A DNA stretch of 64,000 nt. Origin: TMED109 sp002684605 (GTDB lineage Bacteria; Pseudomonadota; Alphaproteobacteria; TMED109). The position numbers were made by a program, and so were the translations under genes. The stretch lies in contig CAJWSU010000001.1 of assembly GCA_913046335.1 (NCBI GenBank), positions 1 to 64,000 on the forward strand. The letters are read 5' to 3'. Below the pieces are notes generated by a model. The model was not told where the DNA came from. It searched no databases and was given only the letters and a program-made list of their open reading frames with translations. Shown here in pieces: positions 53,295-62,523 of the stretch. How positions within the stretch are numbered: position 1 is the first letter of the stretch; every line of letters begins with the position of its first letter.

Positions 53295-53305
53295 GGTTTA
53301 AATAT

Positions 53306-53617
53306 ATGTCTAAAAAAAAAGTAGGCGATATTGATGATTCATTAAAAGAGCTAACAAAGAAGATTGATAATGTTAAGAAAGAGAATATAAATAAGAGTAG
53401 TAAATATCAAAATAAACAATTTAGTGGCTTTTCATATGCATTTAAAATTGTTTCAGACTTATTTGCTAATATATTAGTAGGAGGAGCAATAGGCTGGACT
53501 TTAGACTATTATTTTAATACAAAACCGATTTTATTAATAATTTTTTTGATTATTGGGTTTATTTCAGGTATTTACACTTCATATAAATCAACAAAAAAAT
53601 TGCAAAATATTGAATAA
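53306..53617 (+). CDS. atpI: ATP synthase assembly/accessory protein AtpI
   Basis: 103 residues: a charged N-terminus (about 45 residues, rich in Lys) and two membrane helices (LFANILVGGAIGWTLDYYF, ILLIIFLIIGFISGIYTSY), the AtpI/AtpZ pattern. Helps c-ring assembly or cation handling of F-type ATP synthase in other bacteria. First gene of the operon atpI-B-E-F'-F, which in Alphaproteobacteria is separate from the F1 genes. Confidence 0.88.
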   Translation: MSKKKVGDIDDSLKELTKKIDNVKKENINKSSKYQNKQFSGFSYAFKIVSDLFANILVGGAIGWTLDYYFNTKPILLIIFLIIGFISGIYTSYKSTKKLQNIE

Positions 53618-53655
53618 CATATTATTAACTTTCTAAGTTTAGTTAAGGATTAAAA

Positions 53656-54390
53656 TTGACAGAAAAACACTCTCCATTAGACCAATTTACAATACAAAGA
53701 ATTTTTGAAATGAAGATTGGTAATATTGATATATCATTAACAAATTCTTCCTTGATGATGATTGCGGTTCTATTAATTTTAAATGTGTTCTTAATATATG
53801 CTACTAAGAAAAAATCTGTGGTTCCAGGCCGCCTACAATCAATAGCTGAAATGAGCTATGAAATGATTTATAATACAACACAGTCTAACTTAGGTAATGA
53901 TGGAAAAAGATTATTTCCCTTAGTATATACTTTGTTTATGTTTATCTTATTATGTAATATGTTAGGATTAATTCCATATAGTTTTACGGTTACAAGTCAT
54001 ATAATTATTACTTTTGCACTTGCATTTGGAGTGTTTTTATTAGCAACAATTTTAGGTTTTGTATTGCATGGTCATAAATATCTAAGGCTTTTTCTTCCAA
54101 AAGGGGTTCCTATATTTTTAATTCCTATATTAGTCCCTATAGAAATAGTCTCATATATATCTAGACCTATAAGTTTAGCGGTAAGATTAGCAGCTAATAT
54201 GATGGCAGGTCATACAATAATAAAAGTATTTGCTAGTTTTGTAGTAGTTTTAGGTATATGGGGAATAGCCCCATTATTATTTATAGTTGTTTTATATGTT
54301 TTAGAAACATTAATAGCTTTTTTACAGGCTTATGTATTTGCAGTATTAACCTGCTTATATATAAGTGATTCATTTCACCCAGAACATTAA
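53656..54390 (+). CDS. atpB: ATP synthase F0 subunit a
   Basis: Proton-channel subunit of ATP synthase in the inner membrane. 244 residues with several membrane helices. The essential arginine is in SRPISLAVRLAANMMAGH; N-terminal SPLDQFTIQRIF and LLCNMLGLIPYSFT are typical of alphaproteobacterial subunit a, as is the C-terminus AYVFAVLTCLYISDSFHPEH. Start is TTG at 53656 with AAGGAT 5 bases upstream. 38 bp after atpI. Confidence 0.97.
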   Translation: MTEKHSPLDQFTIQRIFEMKIGNIDISLTNSSLMMIAVLLILNVFLIYATKKKSVVPGRLQSIAEMSYEMIYNTTQSNLGNDGKRLFPLVYTLFMFILLCNMLGLIPYSFTVTSHIIITFALAFGVFLLATILGFVLHGHKYLRLFLPKGVPIFLIPILVPIEIVSYISRPISLAVRLAANMMAGHTIIKVFASFVVVLGIWGIAPLLFIVVLYVLETLIAFLQAYVFAVLTCLYISDSFHPEH

Positions 54391-54417
54391 TAATAATAAT
54401 AAAAAAGGAGAATTAAC

Positions 54418-54642
54418 ATGGATGTAGAAGCAGCAAAATTAATAGGAGCTGGATTAGCTACAATAAGTTTAGCAGGAGCAGGAATTGGAATTGGTAATAT
54501 ATTTGCTCAATATATTGCTGGATCTATGAGAAACCCTGGTGCTTCTAAGCAAGTATTTGGTAATGTATTGCTTGGATTTGCATTAACAGAAGCTGTAGCG
54601 CTTTATGCCTTGGTTATGGCATTCCTAATAATGTTCAGCTAA
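54418..54642 (+). CDS. atpE: ATP synthase F0 subunit c
   Basis: 74-residue proteolipid that forms the rotating c-ring. Two helices joined by the polar loop SMRNPGAS; the proton-carrying glutamate is in LGFALTEAVALY. Glycine-rich first helix (GAGLATISLAGAGIGIG). A strong AAGGAG ribosome site precedes the ATG, fitting the need for many copies per complex. Confidence 0.97.
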   Translation: MDVEAAKLIGAGLATISLAGAGIGIGNIFAQYIAGSMRNPGASKQVFGNVLLGFALTEAVALYALVMAFLIMFS

Positions 54643-54677
54643 ACGAATAAATCTGTAATTAATAGAAGGCTAAGAGA

Positions 54678-55262
54678 ATGATACGTAGAAAAAGTATAGA
54701 AATATTAATAATATTTTGTGCACTATTATACACTTACCCTTCTATGGCTGAAGGAGGAGGAGGAATGCCTCAAATGGTTATTCCAGATTTTATGCCTCAA
54801 TTAATATGGTTATTCATAATATTTCCGATACTCTATTTAACTATGAGATATATGGCTCTTCCTAGAATTTCAGAAATAATATCTAATAGAGATATGAAAA
54901 TAATGAATAACTTAAATAAAGCTGAAGAAATAAGAAACAAAATTGATGAATTAAACAAAGAACATCAACTAGCTATTAAAGAAACTAACGAACAAATCAA
55001 ATTAATTGTAAGTGAAATCTCTCAGAAAAGTGTTGCAGAAGCTGAAAAGAAGCTTATAGAGTGCCAAAATAATATAAATACAACAATAAAAGAAGAAAAA
55101 GTTAAGCTTAATGAAGAGATAAAAAGTTTTAATAAAAATATTGAAAAAATAGCTAATGACGCAGCAAATAATATTGTAGAAAAAATATATTATACAAAGC
55201 CAAATACTAATACTTTAAAAAATATAATTAGTAAACATTCTGAAAGTTATAAAAATGACTGA
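54678..55262 (+). CDS. atpF': ATP synthase F0 subunit b'
   Basis: 194 residues. Hydrophobic N-terminal segment, then PDFMPQLIWLFIIFPILYL as the membrane anchor, LPRISEIISNRDMKIMNNLN, and a long charged helix forming the peripheral stalk. The signal-like extra N-terminal segment and position before a second b-type gene mark it as b'. It overlaps the next gene by 8 bp. Forms a b-b' heterodimer tying F1 to F0. Confidence 0.93.
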   Translation: MIRRKSIEILIIFCALLYTYPSMAEGGGGMPQMVIPDFMPQLIWLFIIFPILYLTMRYMALPRISEIISNRDMKIMNNLNKAEEIRNKIDELNKEHQLAIKETNEQIKLIVSEISQKSVAEAEKKLIECQNNINTTIKEEKVKLNEEIKSFNKNIEKIANDAANNIVEKIYYTKPNTNTLKNIISKHSESYKND

Positions 55263-55764
55263 GTTTATGGGTATAACATTAGATGAAAAGTTTTGGGTAT
55301 TAATAGCCTTTATAATATTTGTACTTGTGGTTGGAAAAAAAGCTATAAAAGCAACAAATGCAGCATTAGATGCAAGATCTAATGTTATTAAAGATAAAAT
55401 TAATATTTCAGAAAATACTCTTAATGAAGCTCAAAATTTACTTAAGGATAGCCAAGAAGCTCTTGTGAATCACAAATCTAAAGCTTTAGAGCAAGTAGCA
55501 AAACAAAAACAGCAAGCGATTGATAATGCAAAATTATATTTAGAAAATATAAAAAAAGAAATAGATAGAAAAAACATATCTGCAGATAAGGAAATAGAAT
55601 ATATGCATATTGAAGCATTAAATAACATAAAAAATAAAATTACAGACATAACATTAAGGTCTGTAGAGGAAGTGGCTGTTACAGAATTTAATAATGATAA
55701 ATCAAACAATATATTTGATGAATTTGTTAAAAATATACCTTCTGCTCTGACATCCACAAAATAA
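55255..55764 (+). CDS. atpF: ATP synthase F0 subunit b
   Basis: 169 residues. One N-terminal membrane helix (FWVLIAFIIFVLVVGKKA), then the b-subunit start of the stalk AALDARSNVIKDKINISENT and a long charged helix to the end. Pairs with b'. Overlaps b' by 8 bp, so translation is coupled. Last gene of the F0 operon; its stop is 6 bp from the convergent lipoprotein gene. Confidence 0.94.
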   Translation: MTEFMGITLDEKFWVLIAFIIFVLVVGKKAIKATNAALDARSNVIKDKINISENTLNEAQNLLKDSQEALVNHKSKALEQVAKQKQQAIDNAKLYLENIKKEIDRKNISADKEIEYMHIEALNNIKNKITDITLRSVEEVAVTEFNNDKSNNIFDEFVKNIPSALTSTK

Positions 55765-55770
55765 ATACTA

Positions 55771-56304
55771 TTATCGCATTATACCTAGAAGCAATATATA
55801 TTCAGACATATCTTTATGTTCCTCTTCGAACTTTATACTTATAATGCCATTTGTATCATTAATTATTTGAGAATTAGTATTATTTAAAAAGAATCTATTA
55901 AACTTATTTTTAACAATTATTTCATCTTTATCGTTTAATAAGGCTAGTATTAGGCTAAACTTTTCTTCTTTAAATATTTCGTTACTATCTTTATAGTCTA
56001 TTTGATATTTTATAGCTAAATCAATGTTCTTTTCTAGGAATACTTTTTCATTTTTACTATATGAATAACATTTCCATTTAACTTCGTAAAAACTAACTTC
56101 ATAATTATTTTCTTTTGTAGGTTTTATTTTATCCATACTTGAAATATACTTAACAGTTGGACATGCTATTTCATATGCATATTCATCAGCTAGAGCATCG
56201 TCATATAATTCTGCTACTTTGTTTCCTGAAAGTCCACAACCAGATAAGATGATCAAAGTAGCGGATAAAAAAGAAATTTTTATTTTAAATTTATATAAGA
56301 ACAT
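55771..56304 (-). CDS. Putative lipoprotein, unrecognised
   Basis: 177 residues. N-terminal lipoprotein signal ending in the lipobox LSGC (Cys23), then GLSGNKVAELYDDALADEY and two further cysteines (ACPTVKY, VKWKCYSY) that could form a disulfide. The remainder is hydrophilic and strand-rich. No family recognised. Single gene, convergent with atpF and divergent from thrB (61-bp spacer). Probably anchored in the outer membrane since the residue after Cys is Gly rather than Asp. Confidence 0.75.
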   Translation of the reverse strand: MFLYKFKIKISFLSATLIILSGCGLSGNKVAELYDDALADEYAYEIACPTVKYISSMDKIKPTKENNYEVSFYEVKWKCYSYSKNEKVFLEKNIDLAIKYQIDYKDSNEIFKEEKFSLILALLNDKDEIIVKNKFNRFFLNNTNSQIINDTNGIISIKFEEEHKDMSEYILLLGIMR

Positions 56305-56365
56305 TATGAACCTTTATTTTATATTAAATATACCTAAATCAAAATTTATATAGTAATAATATTAT

Positions 56366-57337
56366 ATGGCATATTTAACAGAACTTAATGAAGATGACAT
56401 CAAGAATATTTCATTTAATTATGAACTTTTAGATTATATTAGCTTTACTCCAATATACGAAGGTATTCAGAATAGTAACTATATTATATCTACTATAAGT
56501 AATAAGTATATATTTACTATCTTTGACGATAAATACGTTGCGAAGAATCTTCAAATTTTTTTAGACTTAATGCTATTTTTAAATAGATCAGGTTTGAAAT
56601 GCCCCTGCCCAATTACTAATAAAAATAACAACTTAGTAAGTTACTTAAATAATAAACCCTCTTCATTAGTATCATTTATAAAAGGCAAATCTATATCTAG
56701 ACATAGGATAACTCACTTAAATTATTTAGCTCAAAGTATAGCTCAATTACACACTATTACGTTAATATTTCCTCATACTATAGAAAAACGGTTTAATAAA
56801 AAATTTTACAACTCTACAATTAATGACCATTTAAATATTATATCTAATTATAACTCTAACTTAATTAATATATTTAATAATACGCTTTTTGAATATACAA
56901 ACCTTATTAAAACAAACCTTCCTACTGGAATTATACATGGAGATTTATTTCCTGATAACGTATTATTCTATAAAGGTAAAATAAGCGGTTTTATTGATTT
57001 TTATTACGCAAGTAATGACTATCTAATATCAGATATTGCAATAGTAATAATATCCTGGTGTTTTACTTCTAAAAATGACAAGACAGTAGAACTAGATATT
57101 AAAAAAGTTAGAATGCTATTGAGTAGCTATCATAAAATTAGGAATGTATCATATAATGAGCTAATATCTCTTAATATTGTTTGCAAAATGTATTGCATTA
57201 GATTTTTTCTAACAAGGCTAATAGACAAAAAATCTCAAAAAGATTCAAAAAAAGTTTTAACAAAAGATCCTAATGAATATATACATAAATTACTTTATTT
57301 TGATAAGAACACTATTAACTTTGAGCAGATAATTTAG
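56366..57337 (+). CDS. thrB: Homoserine kinase, ThrB type II (APH fold)
   Basis: Phosphorylates homoserine for threonine synthesis. 323 residues of the aminoglycoside-phosphotransferase-like ThrB used in Alphaproteobacteria, not the GHMP type. Motifs: IYEGIQNSNYIIST, FTIFDDKY, catalytic loop IIHGDLFPDNVLF and metal-binding FIDFYYAS. Its product is the substrate of thrC at 61.1 kb. Stop codon directly abuts rnhA. Confidence 0.93.
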   Translation: MAYLTELNEDDIKNISFNYELLDYISFTPIYEGIQNSNYIISTISNKYIFTIFDDKYVAKNLQIFLDLMLFLNRSGLKCPCPITNKNNNLVSYLNNKPSSLVSFIKGKSISRHRITHLNYLAQSIAQLHTITLIFPHTIEKRFNKKFYNSTINDHLNIISNYNSNLINIFNNTLFEYTNLIKTNLPTGIIHGDLFPDNVLFYKGKISGFIDFYYASNDYLISDIAIVIISWCFTSKNDKTVELDIKKVRMLLSSYHKIRNVSYNELISLNIVCKMYCIRFFLTRLIDKKSQKDSKKVLTKDPNEYIHKLLYFDKNTINFEQII

Positions 57338-57778
57338 ATGAATAATAATACATATATAAATATTTGGACCGATGGAGCATGCTCTGGTAACCCGGGACCA
57401 GGTGGTTGGGGTGCATTGATCAAGTATCCTGATCTAACGCAAAAATTGAGTGGTTATGAGCCTAATACAACTAATAATAGAATGGAAATGCTAGCTGTAA
57501 TTAATGCTTTAAAAAGTATTAATTTAAAAATTAAAATTATTATTTATACTGATAGTAAATATGTAAAAAATGGCATCACTTCTTGGATACACAACTGGAA
57601 AATTAATAATTGGAAAAATAGCCAAAAGAAAGATGTAAAAAATAAAGATTTATGGCAAGAATTAGATATTCTAACTAAAAACCTTGATGTTGATTGGAAA
57701 TGGGTAAAAGGTCATTCAGGCAACATTGAGAATGATATAGCTGATGAACTTGCAACATCTGCTATAAAGAATGATTAA
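57338..57778 (+). CDS. rnhA: Ribonuclease HI
   Basis: Degrades RNA in RNA-DNA hybrids. 146 residues: NIWTDGACSGNPGPGGWGAL with catalytic Asp, NNRMEMLAVINAL with catalytic Glu, YTDSKYVKNGI with catalytic Asp, and VKGHSGNIENDIADELA with the His loop. Directly follows thrB. Its TAA and the stop of the convergent peroxiredoxin gene share a TTAA. Confidence 0.97.
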   Translation: MNNNTYINIWTDGACSGNPGPGGWGALIKYPDLTQKLSGYEPNTTNNRMEMLAVINALKSINLKIKIIIYTDSKYVKNGITSWIHNWKINNWKNSQKKDVKNKDLWQELDILTKNLDVDWKWVKGHSGNIENDIADELATSAIKND

Positions 57779-58260
57779 TCTAAAGCCTTTAAGACACTCT
57801 CTGCACTAGATACTTCAAATGACCCTGCTTTCTCTATTGCTAAGTGCACAATAGTTCCATTATCAATTATAATTACAAATCTTTGCCCTCTTTTTCCTAA
57901 GCCAAAACCAGAACCATCAAATGATAAACCCAAAGCCTCTGTAAAATCGCCATTTCCATCAGCTAAAAGTGTTACTTTCCCTTTAGAGTTTTGATCTTTT
58001 TCCCATGCATTCATTACAAAAGGGTCATTAACAGAAATACATATTATTTCGTCGACACCTTTACTCAATATATCAGAATAGTACTCCACAAAACCGGGTA
58101 AATGTTTAGCAGAGCAAGTAGGAGTAAAAGCTCCAGGCACAGAAAATAAAACAATTTTTTTATTAGCAAAATATTTTCCTACTTCTATATTTATAATTCC
58201 ATCGGGTCCAATACATTTTAATGTTGCATCTGGTATTTTATCGCCTACTTTAATAGCCAT
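57775..58260 (-). CDS. Peroxiredoxin (Prx5/AhpC-TSA family)
   Basis: 161 residues. Reduces hydroperoxides with the peroxidatic cysteine in VPGAFTPTCSAKHLPGFVE. VNDPFVMNAWEKDQ and GLGKRGQRFVIIIDNG are typical of the Prx5 branch, whose members often use glutathione or glutaredoxin. No second conserved cysteine and no signal peptide are evident, so it is probably a cytoplasmic 1-Cys enzyme. Downstream of the DsbD/ScsB-like gene on the same strand, 72 bp away. Confidence 0.93.
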   Translation of the reverse strand: MAIKVGDKIPDATLKCIGPDGIINIEVGKYFANKKIVLFSVPGAFTPTCSAKHLPGFVEYYSDILSKGVDEIICISVNDPFVMNAWEKDQNSKGKVTLLADGNGDFTEALGLSFDGSGFGLGKRGQRFVIIIDNGTIVHLAIEKAGSFEVSSAESVLKALD

Positions 58261-58332
58261 TAAGCCTTCTCCAATAATTAATATTTAGCTATTTTACTTA
58301 ATATTTTAATAATTATCCAATTATATTTATAA

Positions 58333-60423
58333 TTACTTTGCATAGCTATTATGCATAAGAATGGCATCTTTAACTTCTGTTAAAGTTAACAGTTCAGAAA
58401 ATATATAACCTTTTGGATATTTAAGGCTATATAAGGCATTAAATGGTATGCCATACCTATCAGAATCCTGCAAAAGACTAGTTATTTCATTATCAGGCTT
58501 TGTCCAATCTCCTCTCATAAGAATAATATTATTATTATTAATTATATTTCGAAATTCTTTACTATTTAATACTAATAATTTGTTTACCTTACATGTAACA
58601 CACCAGTCCGCCGTGATATCTATAAATACAGTTTTACCATCACTAATATGATTTAATAATGACTCACTATTATAGCTTTCCCATTCAGAATTATTATTAG
58701 AAAATAAACTATATTTATCTAGTACTTTGTCATGATATAAATAATAGGATCCCATAATTAGTAATAATATTATTAATATCCCATACTTATTTTTATAAAC
58801 TTTCTTATTTAACAATAAAATAAGCAATATAAGTGATAAAATAACCGTACCAAATATACTAAAACCTATAATCATTATGCAAACATAGCATAACCATAAT
58901 GCCGTTAACATTACACCCACTCCTAGCACATATTTCAAATAAACCATCCATACACCAGGCCTTGGAAGAAACTTCGTAAAAGAAGGAAAAATTATAAAAA
59001 GTATATATGGAAACGACATACCTAATCCTAAAACTATAAAAATAGATAATGTTATATAAAAACTAGAAGATAAGGCAAAGCTTACTGCTGACCCTAAAAA
59101 AGGTGCAGAACATGGCGTAGCTAATAATGTTGCAAATGCTCCCTCAAAGAAGGCTATGCCATGTTTTTTATTTTGAATATAAGTGCTAATATTATTAGTT
59201 AACTTACCTGGCAAATTTATTGCTAATAAATTAAATAAATTTAAAGAAAACAATATAAGAACAAATATTAAGAAAAATAAAAATACAGGTTGTTGAAACT
59301 GAATTCCCCAGCCTATTTCTCCAGTAATATTTTTAAGGAATACTGTTATAATAGCTAAAAAAATAAAAGAAGTAATAATTCCTAGCGTAGTTAATAAAAA
59401 ATTAAACCTAACACTAGAATGAGACTTATCTTTGGTCGATAAAACTCTAGAAATCTTTAATGAAAGTACTGGGAGGACACAAGGCATAAAATTTAAAATG
59501 AACCCTCCTATAAATGCCATAAGTAATATTAATAAAATGTTATTACGATCAGAATTATTAATATTAATAAAGTCTGCAAAAGCTACTAAGTTTCCTTTTA
59601 CTAAAGTAATATTAATATTCTTATAATTATTAATTTCGTTTTCTAAAATTAATTCTGCTTGAATATTTTTCTTAAAATTTTCTAAAATATTAATTTTTAT
59701 TATTTTGATATAATCAGTTTTATTTTCTAAAAAAATATCTAATTCTCCAATTGGAAAATCTATAGAATTTTCAACATCAAGAATTAATTTTTTTTGAGAT
59801 TTTTTGCTAATACTTATATTTTTTATACCACTTTTACTATAATCTTTTGGAACTTTAGAAAGAGCCAATTCAATACGATGTAAATTATTAGTGGGCTCTG
59901 ATTTACCCGGGTAAAGTTTTAAAAATAAAGAAGTTTCTAATGGAATACAAATATCTTTACAAACTTGAAAACTTAAGGCTGCATCTAAATATAAAGTTTT
60001 ACTTTTATCTATAACTGATATCTTTATTGGAATAATAACATTATCTTTATATATATTTGTTAATATATTCGCTGCTTCTAGTTCTTTTATAGGATAAGGC
60101 CATTTGATTTCATAAGAATTTAGGTTTTTTGATGAACTAAAGTCTAATTCTGGTGGTAAGCCAGAATCTCCGGGCTGTCTCCAATATATCTTCCAGCCAG
60201 GTTCTAATTTAAATTCTAAACCAATTAAAATATCACTATTATCAATTTTGCTGATTGAGGAAATAAATTTTACATCAACCATATCCATTTTAAATGTATT
60301 ATATTCTTCTGAAGAAGATCTGTTTACATTAAAAAAAAGGATTAGTAATATTAAAAAATATAATATTTTTTGCATAATTTTATATATATCAAGAGAAATT
60401 AAATTAATTATTTTTAGTATCAT
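58333..60423 (-). CDS. Protein-disulfide reductase, DsbD/ScsB family
   Basis: 696 residues; a start at ATG 60375 (codon 17) is equally likely because it begins a clean signal peptide (MQKILYFLILLILFFN). An N-terminal periplasmic domain carries Cys155-x3-Cys159 (QVCKDIC), as in ScsB rather than classical DsbD. An eight-helix core has the electron-relay cysteines (NFMPCVLPVLSL and LATPCSAPFLGSAV), and a C-terminal thioredoxin domain has TADWCVTCKVNK. Moves electrons from cytoplasmic thioredoxin to periplasmic thiols. The upstream acetyltransferase gene overlaps it by 20 bp if the longer start is used. Confidence 0.9.
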   Translation of the reverse strand: MILKIINLISLDIYKIMQKILYFLILLILFFNVNRSSSEEYNTFKMDMVDVKFISSISKIDNSDILIGLEFKLEPGWKIYWRQPGDSGLPPELDFSSSKNLNSYEIKWPYPIKELEAANILTNIYKDNVIIPIKISVIDKSKTLYLDAALSFQVCKDICIPLETSLFLKLYPGKSEPTNNLHRIELALSKVPKDYSKSGIKNISISKKSQKKLILDVENSIDFPIGELDIFLENKTDYIKIIKINILENFKKNIQAELILENEINNYKNINITLVKGNLVAFADFININNSDRNNILLILLMAFIGGFILNFMPCVLPVLSLKISRVLSTKDKSHSSVRFNFLLTTLGIITSFIFLAIITVFLKNITGEIGWGIQFQQPVFLFFLIFVLILFSLNLFNLLAINLPGKLTNNISTYIQNKKHGIAFFEGAFATLLATPCSAPFLGSAVSFALSSSFYITLSIFIVLGLGMSFPYILFIIFPSFTKFLPRPGVWMVYLKYVLGVGVMLTALWLCYVCIMIIGFSIFGTVILSLILLILLLNKKVYKNKYGILIILLLIMGSYYLYHDKVLDKYSLFSNNNSEWESYNSESLLNHISDGKTVFIDITADWCVTCKVNKLLVLNSKEFRNIINNNNIILMRGDWTKPDNEITSLLQDSDRYGIPFNALYSLKYPKGYIFSELLTLTEVKDAILMHNSYAK

Positions 60424-61051
60424 CTAATAATAAGGAGTATATTACATGGTCTCTCCACTCGTTATTAATTTGCATTGCCTCTCTTAAAACTCCTTCTTTT
60501 TTAAAATTAACCTTCTCAATTAGCTTCCTTGATGAAATATTGTCTTCTAATGTGAATGCTTGTATTCTATGAATTTTTAATTGCTCGTATATATACGGTA
60601 TTAATGCTTTTATAGACTCTTGCATATAACCTTTGCCTGTATTTTTTTCACCTAACCAATACCCAATATTACAAGTCTGTATAACTCCTCGCTGAATATT
60701 AGATATGTTAATACCTCCTAATAAAACTTTATAATGTTTTTCAAAACATAAAAAAGAATAAGCTTGGTCATAAGCAGCCTTAGTTCTCTGTAATTTTAAT
60801 TGCCTCATATAGTTGCTCTTATTACACTGATTTAGAGCCCAATAAGGTTCCCATTTTTGTAAGAAACCATATGATTCTCTGCGTAAATTCACCCAAGCTT
60901 TCCAGTCTCGCCTTTTAGGATGCCTTATGATAACTCTTTGGCTTTCTATATAATTGTGAGGAAAATAACCTTTTAATGCAAATGCAATTTTCTTTAAGCG
61001 ATTACCTTTAAAAGATTTCGTTTTTACTGATCTAAGTTTATAATTAGACAC
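60404..61051 (-). CDS. GNAT-family acetyltransferase (RimJ/RimL-like)
   Basis: 215 residues. RimJ-like pattern: RVIIRHPKRRDWKAWVNLRR, ESYGFLQKWEPYW, and the acetyl-CoA region NIGYWLGEKNTGKGYMQESI, then HRIQAFTLEDNISSRKLIEK and GVLREAMQINNEWRDHVIYS. In relatives the target is the N-terminus of a ribosomal protein or a small molecule; here it is unknown. Lies between thrC (32 bp upstream) and the DsbD/ScsB-like gene. A similar gene is often found near thrC in alphaproteobacteria. Confidence 0.88.
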   Translation of the reverse strand: MSNYKLRSVKTKSFKGNRLKKIAFALKGYFPHNYIESQRVIIRHPKRRDWKAWVNLRRESYGFLQKWEPYWALNQCNKSNYMRQLKLQRTKAAYDQAYSFLCFEKHYKVLLGGINISNIQRGVIQTCNIGYWLGEKNTGKGYMQESIKALIPYIYEQLKIHRIQAFTLEDNISSRKLIEKVNFKKEGVLREAMQINNEWRDHVIYSLLLDDTKNN

Positions 61052-61083
61052 AATAGGTATCTTCTCTTTTTGTAATTATATTG

Positions 61084-62499
61084 CTATACATTTGATGTTG
61101 AATCTATAAAATTCTTAATGGTATCTAAATTATTTTTTAATGAATGATACTTTTCATTTAAAGAAAATATATTCTTATATTTTTCTGGCAAATCTGAATT
61201 AAAGTTTATTGCGCTACTAACTGCACCTGCAAACTTAACAGGATGAGCTGTAGATAAAACTATGCAGGGCCCTTTTAAGGAATAGTTATAATTATATGCA
61301 GCCTCTAAACCAACCGATGTATGTGGGTCTATTACTAAACCATTATTATAAGTAGATTTAATCCTCTCTATTGTAGCTTCATCACTCACACCTAAACCAA
61401 TAAAAGTCTCATTTAAAGTTTTTAATTTTTCATTACTTATTTTAAATGAACCAATATTACTTAATGTTTTCATATAATCTCTTACTAAACTTGGATCATG
61501 ATCTAATGTTTCATATAATAGTCTTTCAAAATTGCTAGCTAATTGTATATCCATGGAAGGACTAATAGTAGGAATTACTTTTGATATTTTATAAATACCA
61601 TTTTTAAAAAAGTTTGATAAAATATCATTACTATTTGTAGCTATAATAATTTTTTCTATGGGTAAACCCATTTTTTTTGCAACATATCCAGCGTATGCAT
61701 CACCAAAATTGCCTGTTGGTACTGAAAAATTAACTGACTTATTATCTTTTCCCTTCATTACTTTAAAAGCAGAATAAAAATAGTAAACAACTTGGGCTAA
61801 GACTCTACCCCAGTTAATTGAATTAATAGATGCTAAGTTATGTTTATTATTAAAGTCCTTATCAACCAAAAGATTTTTAACTAATGCCTGACAGTCATCA
61901 AAATTTCCATCTATAGCTATGTTATATATATTTCCTGCATCAACTGTTGTCATTTGCTTTCTTTGAAAATCACTTACTTTACCTTCTGGGTGCAAAATTA
62001 TTATATTAGCAAGACTATTGTTTTTGAATGCCTCGATGGCCGCAGAACCTGTATCTCCTGATGTAGCTCCAATAATTGTAATTTTTTTACCTTCGCGCTC
62101 TAAAAGAATATTAAAAACTCTACTCAAAAACTGAAGTGCAAAATCTTTAAATGCCAATGTAGGGCCATGAAATAATTCTAAGATATTAATATTATCGGTA
62201 ACTTTAATAATAGGAGCAATATCATTGGTACCAAAATTTTTATATGAATCCAGAGCTATTATTTTAATTTCCTCTTTAGTAAGGCATGTACCACAATATT
62301 TAAATATTACCTCTACACATAATTCTTCATAACTCATATGAATCATATTCTCTAATTCTAAAGAAGAAAATTTTGGAAAATTTTTGGGTATATATAGTCC
62401 TCCATCTGGAGCTAACCCTTCCATAATAACACTGCTAAAATTACTAGTAGATTTAGTATTATGACTTCTTGTAGAAATATAATGCAAGATTTTATCCAA
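61084..62499 (-). CDS. thrC: Threonine synthase
   Basis: PLP enzyme converting O-phosphohomoserine to threonine. 471 residues: YISTRSHNTKSTSNFSSVIM, GLAPDGGLYIPKNFP, PLP lysine in HGPTLAFKDFALQ, IIGATSGDTGSAAIEAF, SINSINWGRVLAQVVYYF, VPTGNFGDAYAGYVAKKMG and VLSTAHPVKFAGAV. Longer type shared by proteobacteria and fungi. Works with thrB at 56.4 kb. Confidence 0.97.
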   Translation of the reverse strand: MDKILHYISTRSHNTKSTSNFSSVIMEGLAPDGGLYIPKNFPKFSSLELENMIHMSYEELCVEVIFKYCGTCLTKEEIKIIALDSYKNFGTNDIAPIIKVTDNINILELFHGPTLAFKDFALQFLSRVFNILLEREGKKITIIGATSGDTGSAAIEAFKNNSLANIIILHPEGKVSDFQRKQMTTVDAGNIYNIAIDGNFDDCQALVKNLLVDKDFNNKHNLASINSINWGRVLAQVVYYFYSAFKVMKGKDNKSVNFSVPTGNFGDAYAGYVAKKMGLPIEKIIIATNSNDILSNFFKNGIYKISKVIPTISPSMDIQLASNFERLLYETLDHDPSLVRDYMKTLSNIGSFKISNEKLKTLNETFIGLGVSDEATIERIKSTYNNGLVIDPHTSVGLEAAYNYNYSLKGPCIVLSTAHPVKFAGAVSSAINFNSDLPEKYKNIFSLNEKYHSLKNNLDTIKNFIDSTSNV

Positions 62500-62523
62500 A
62501 TATAAATATTTTATTTACTTAAG

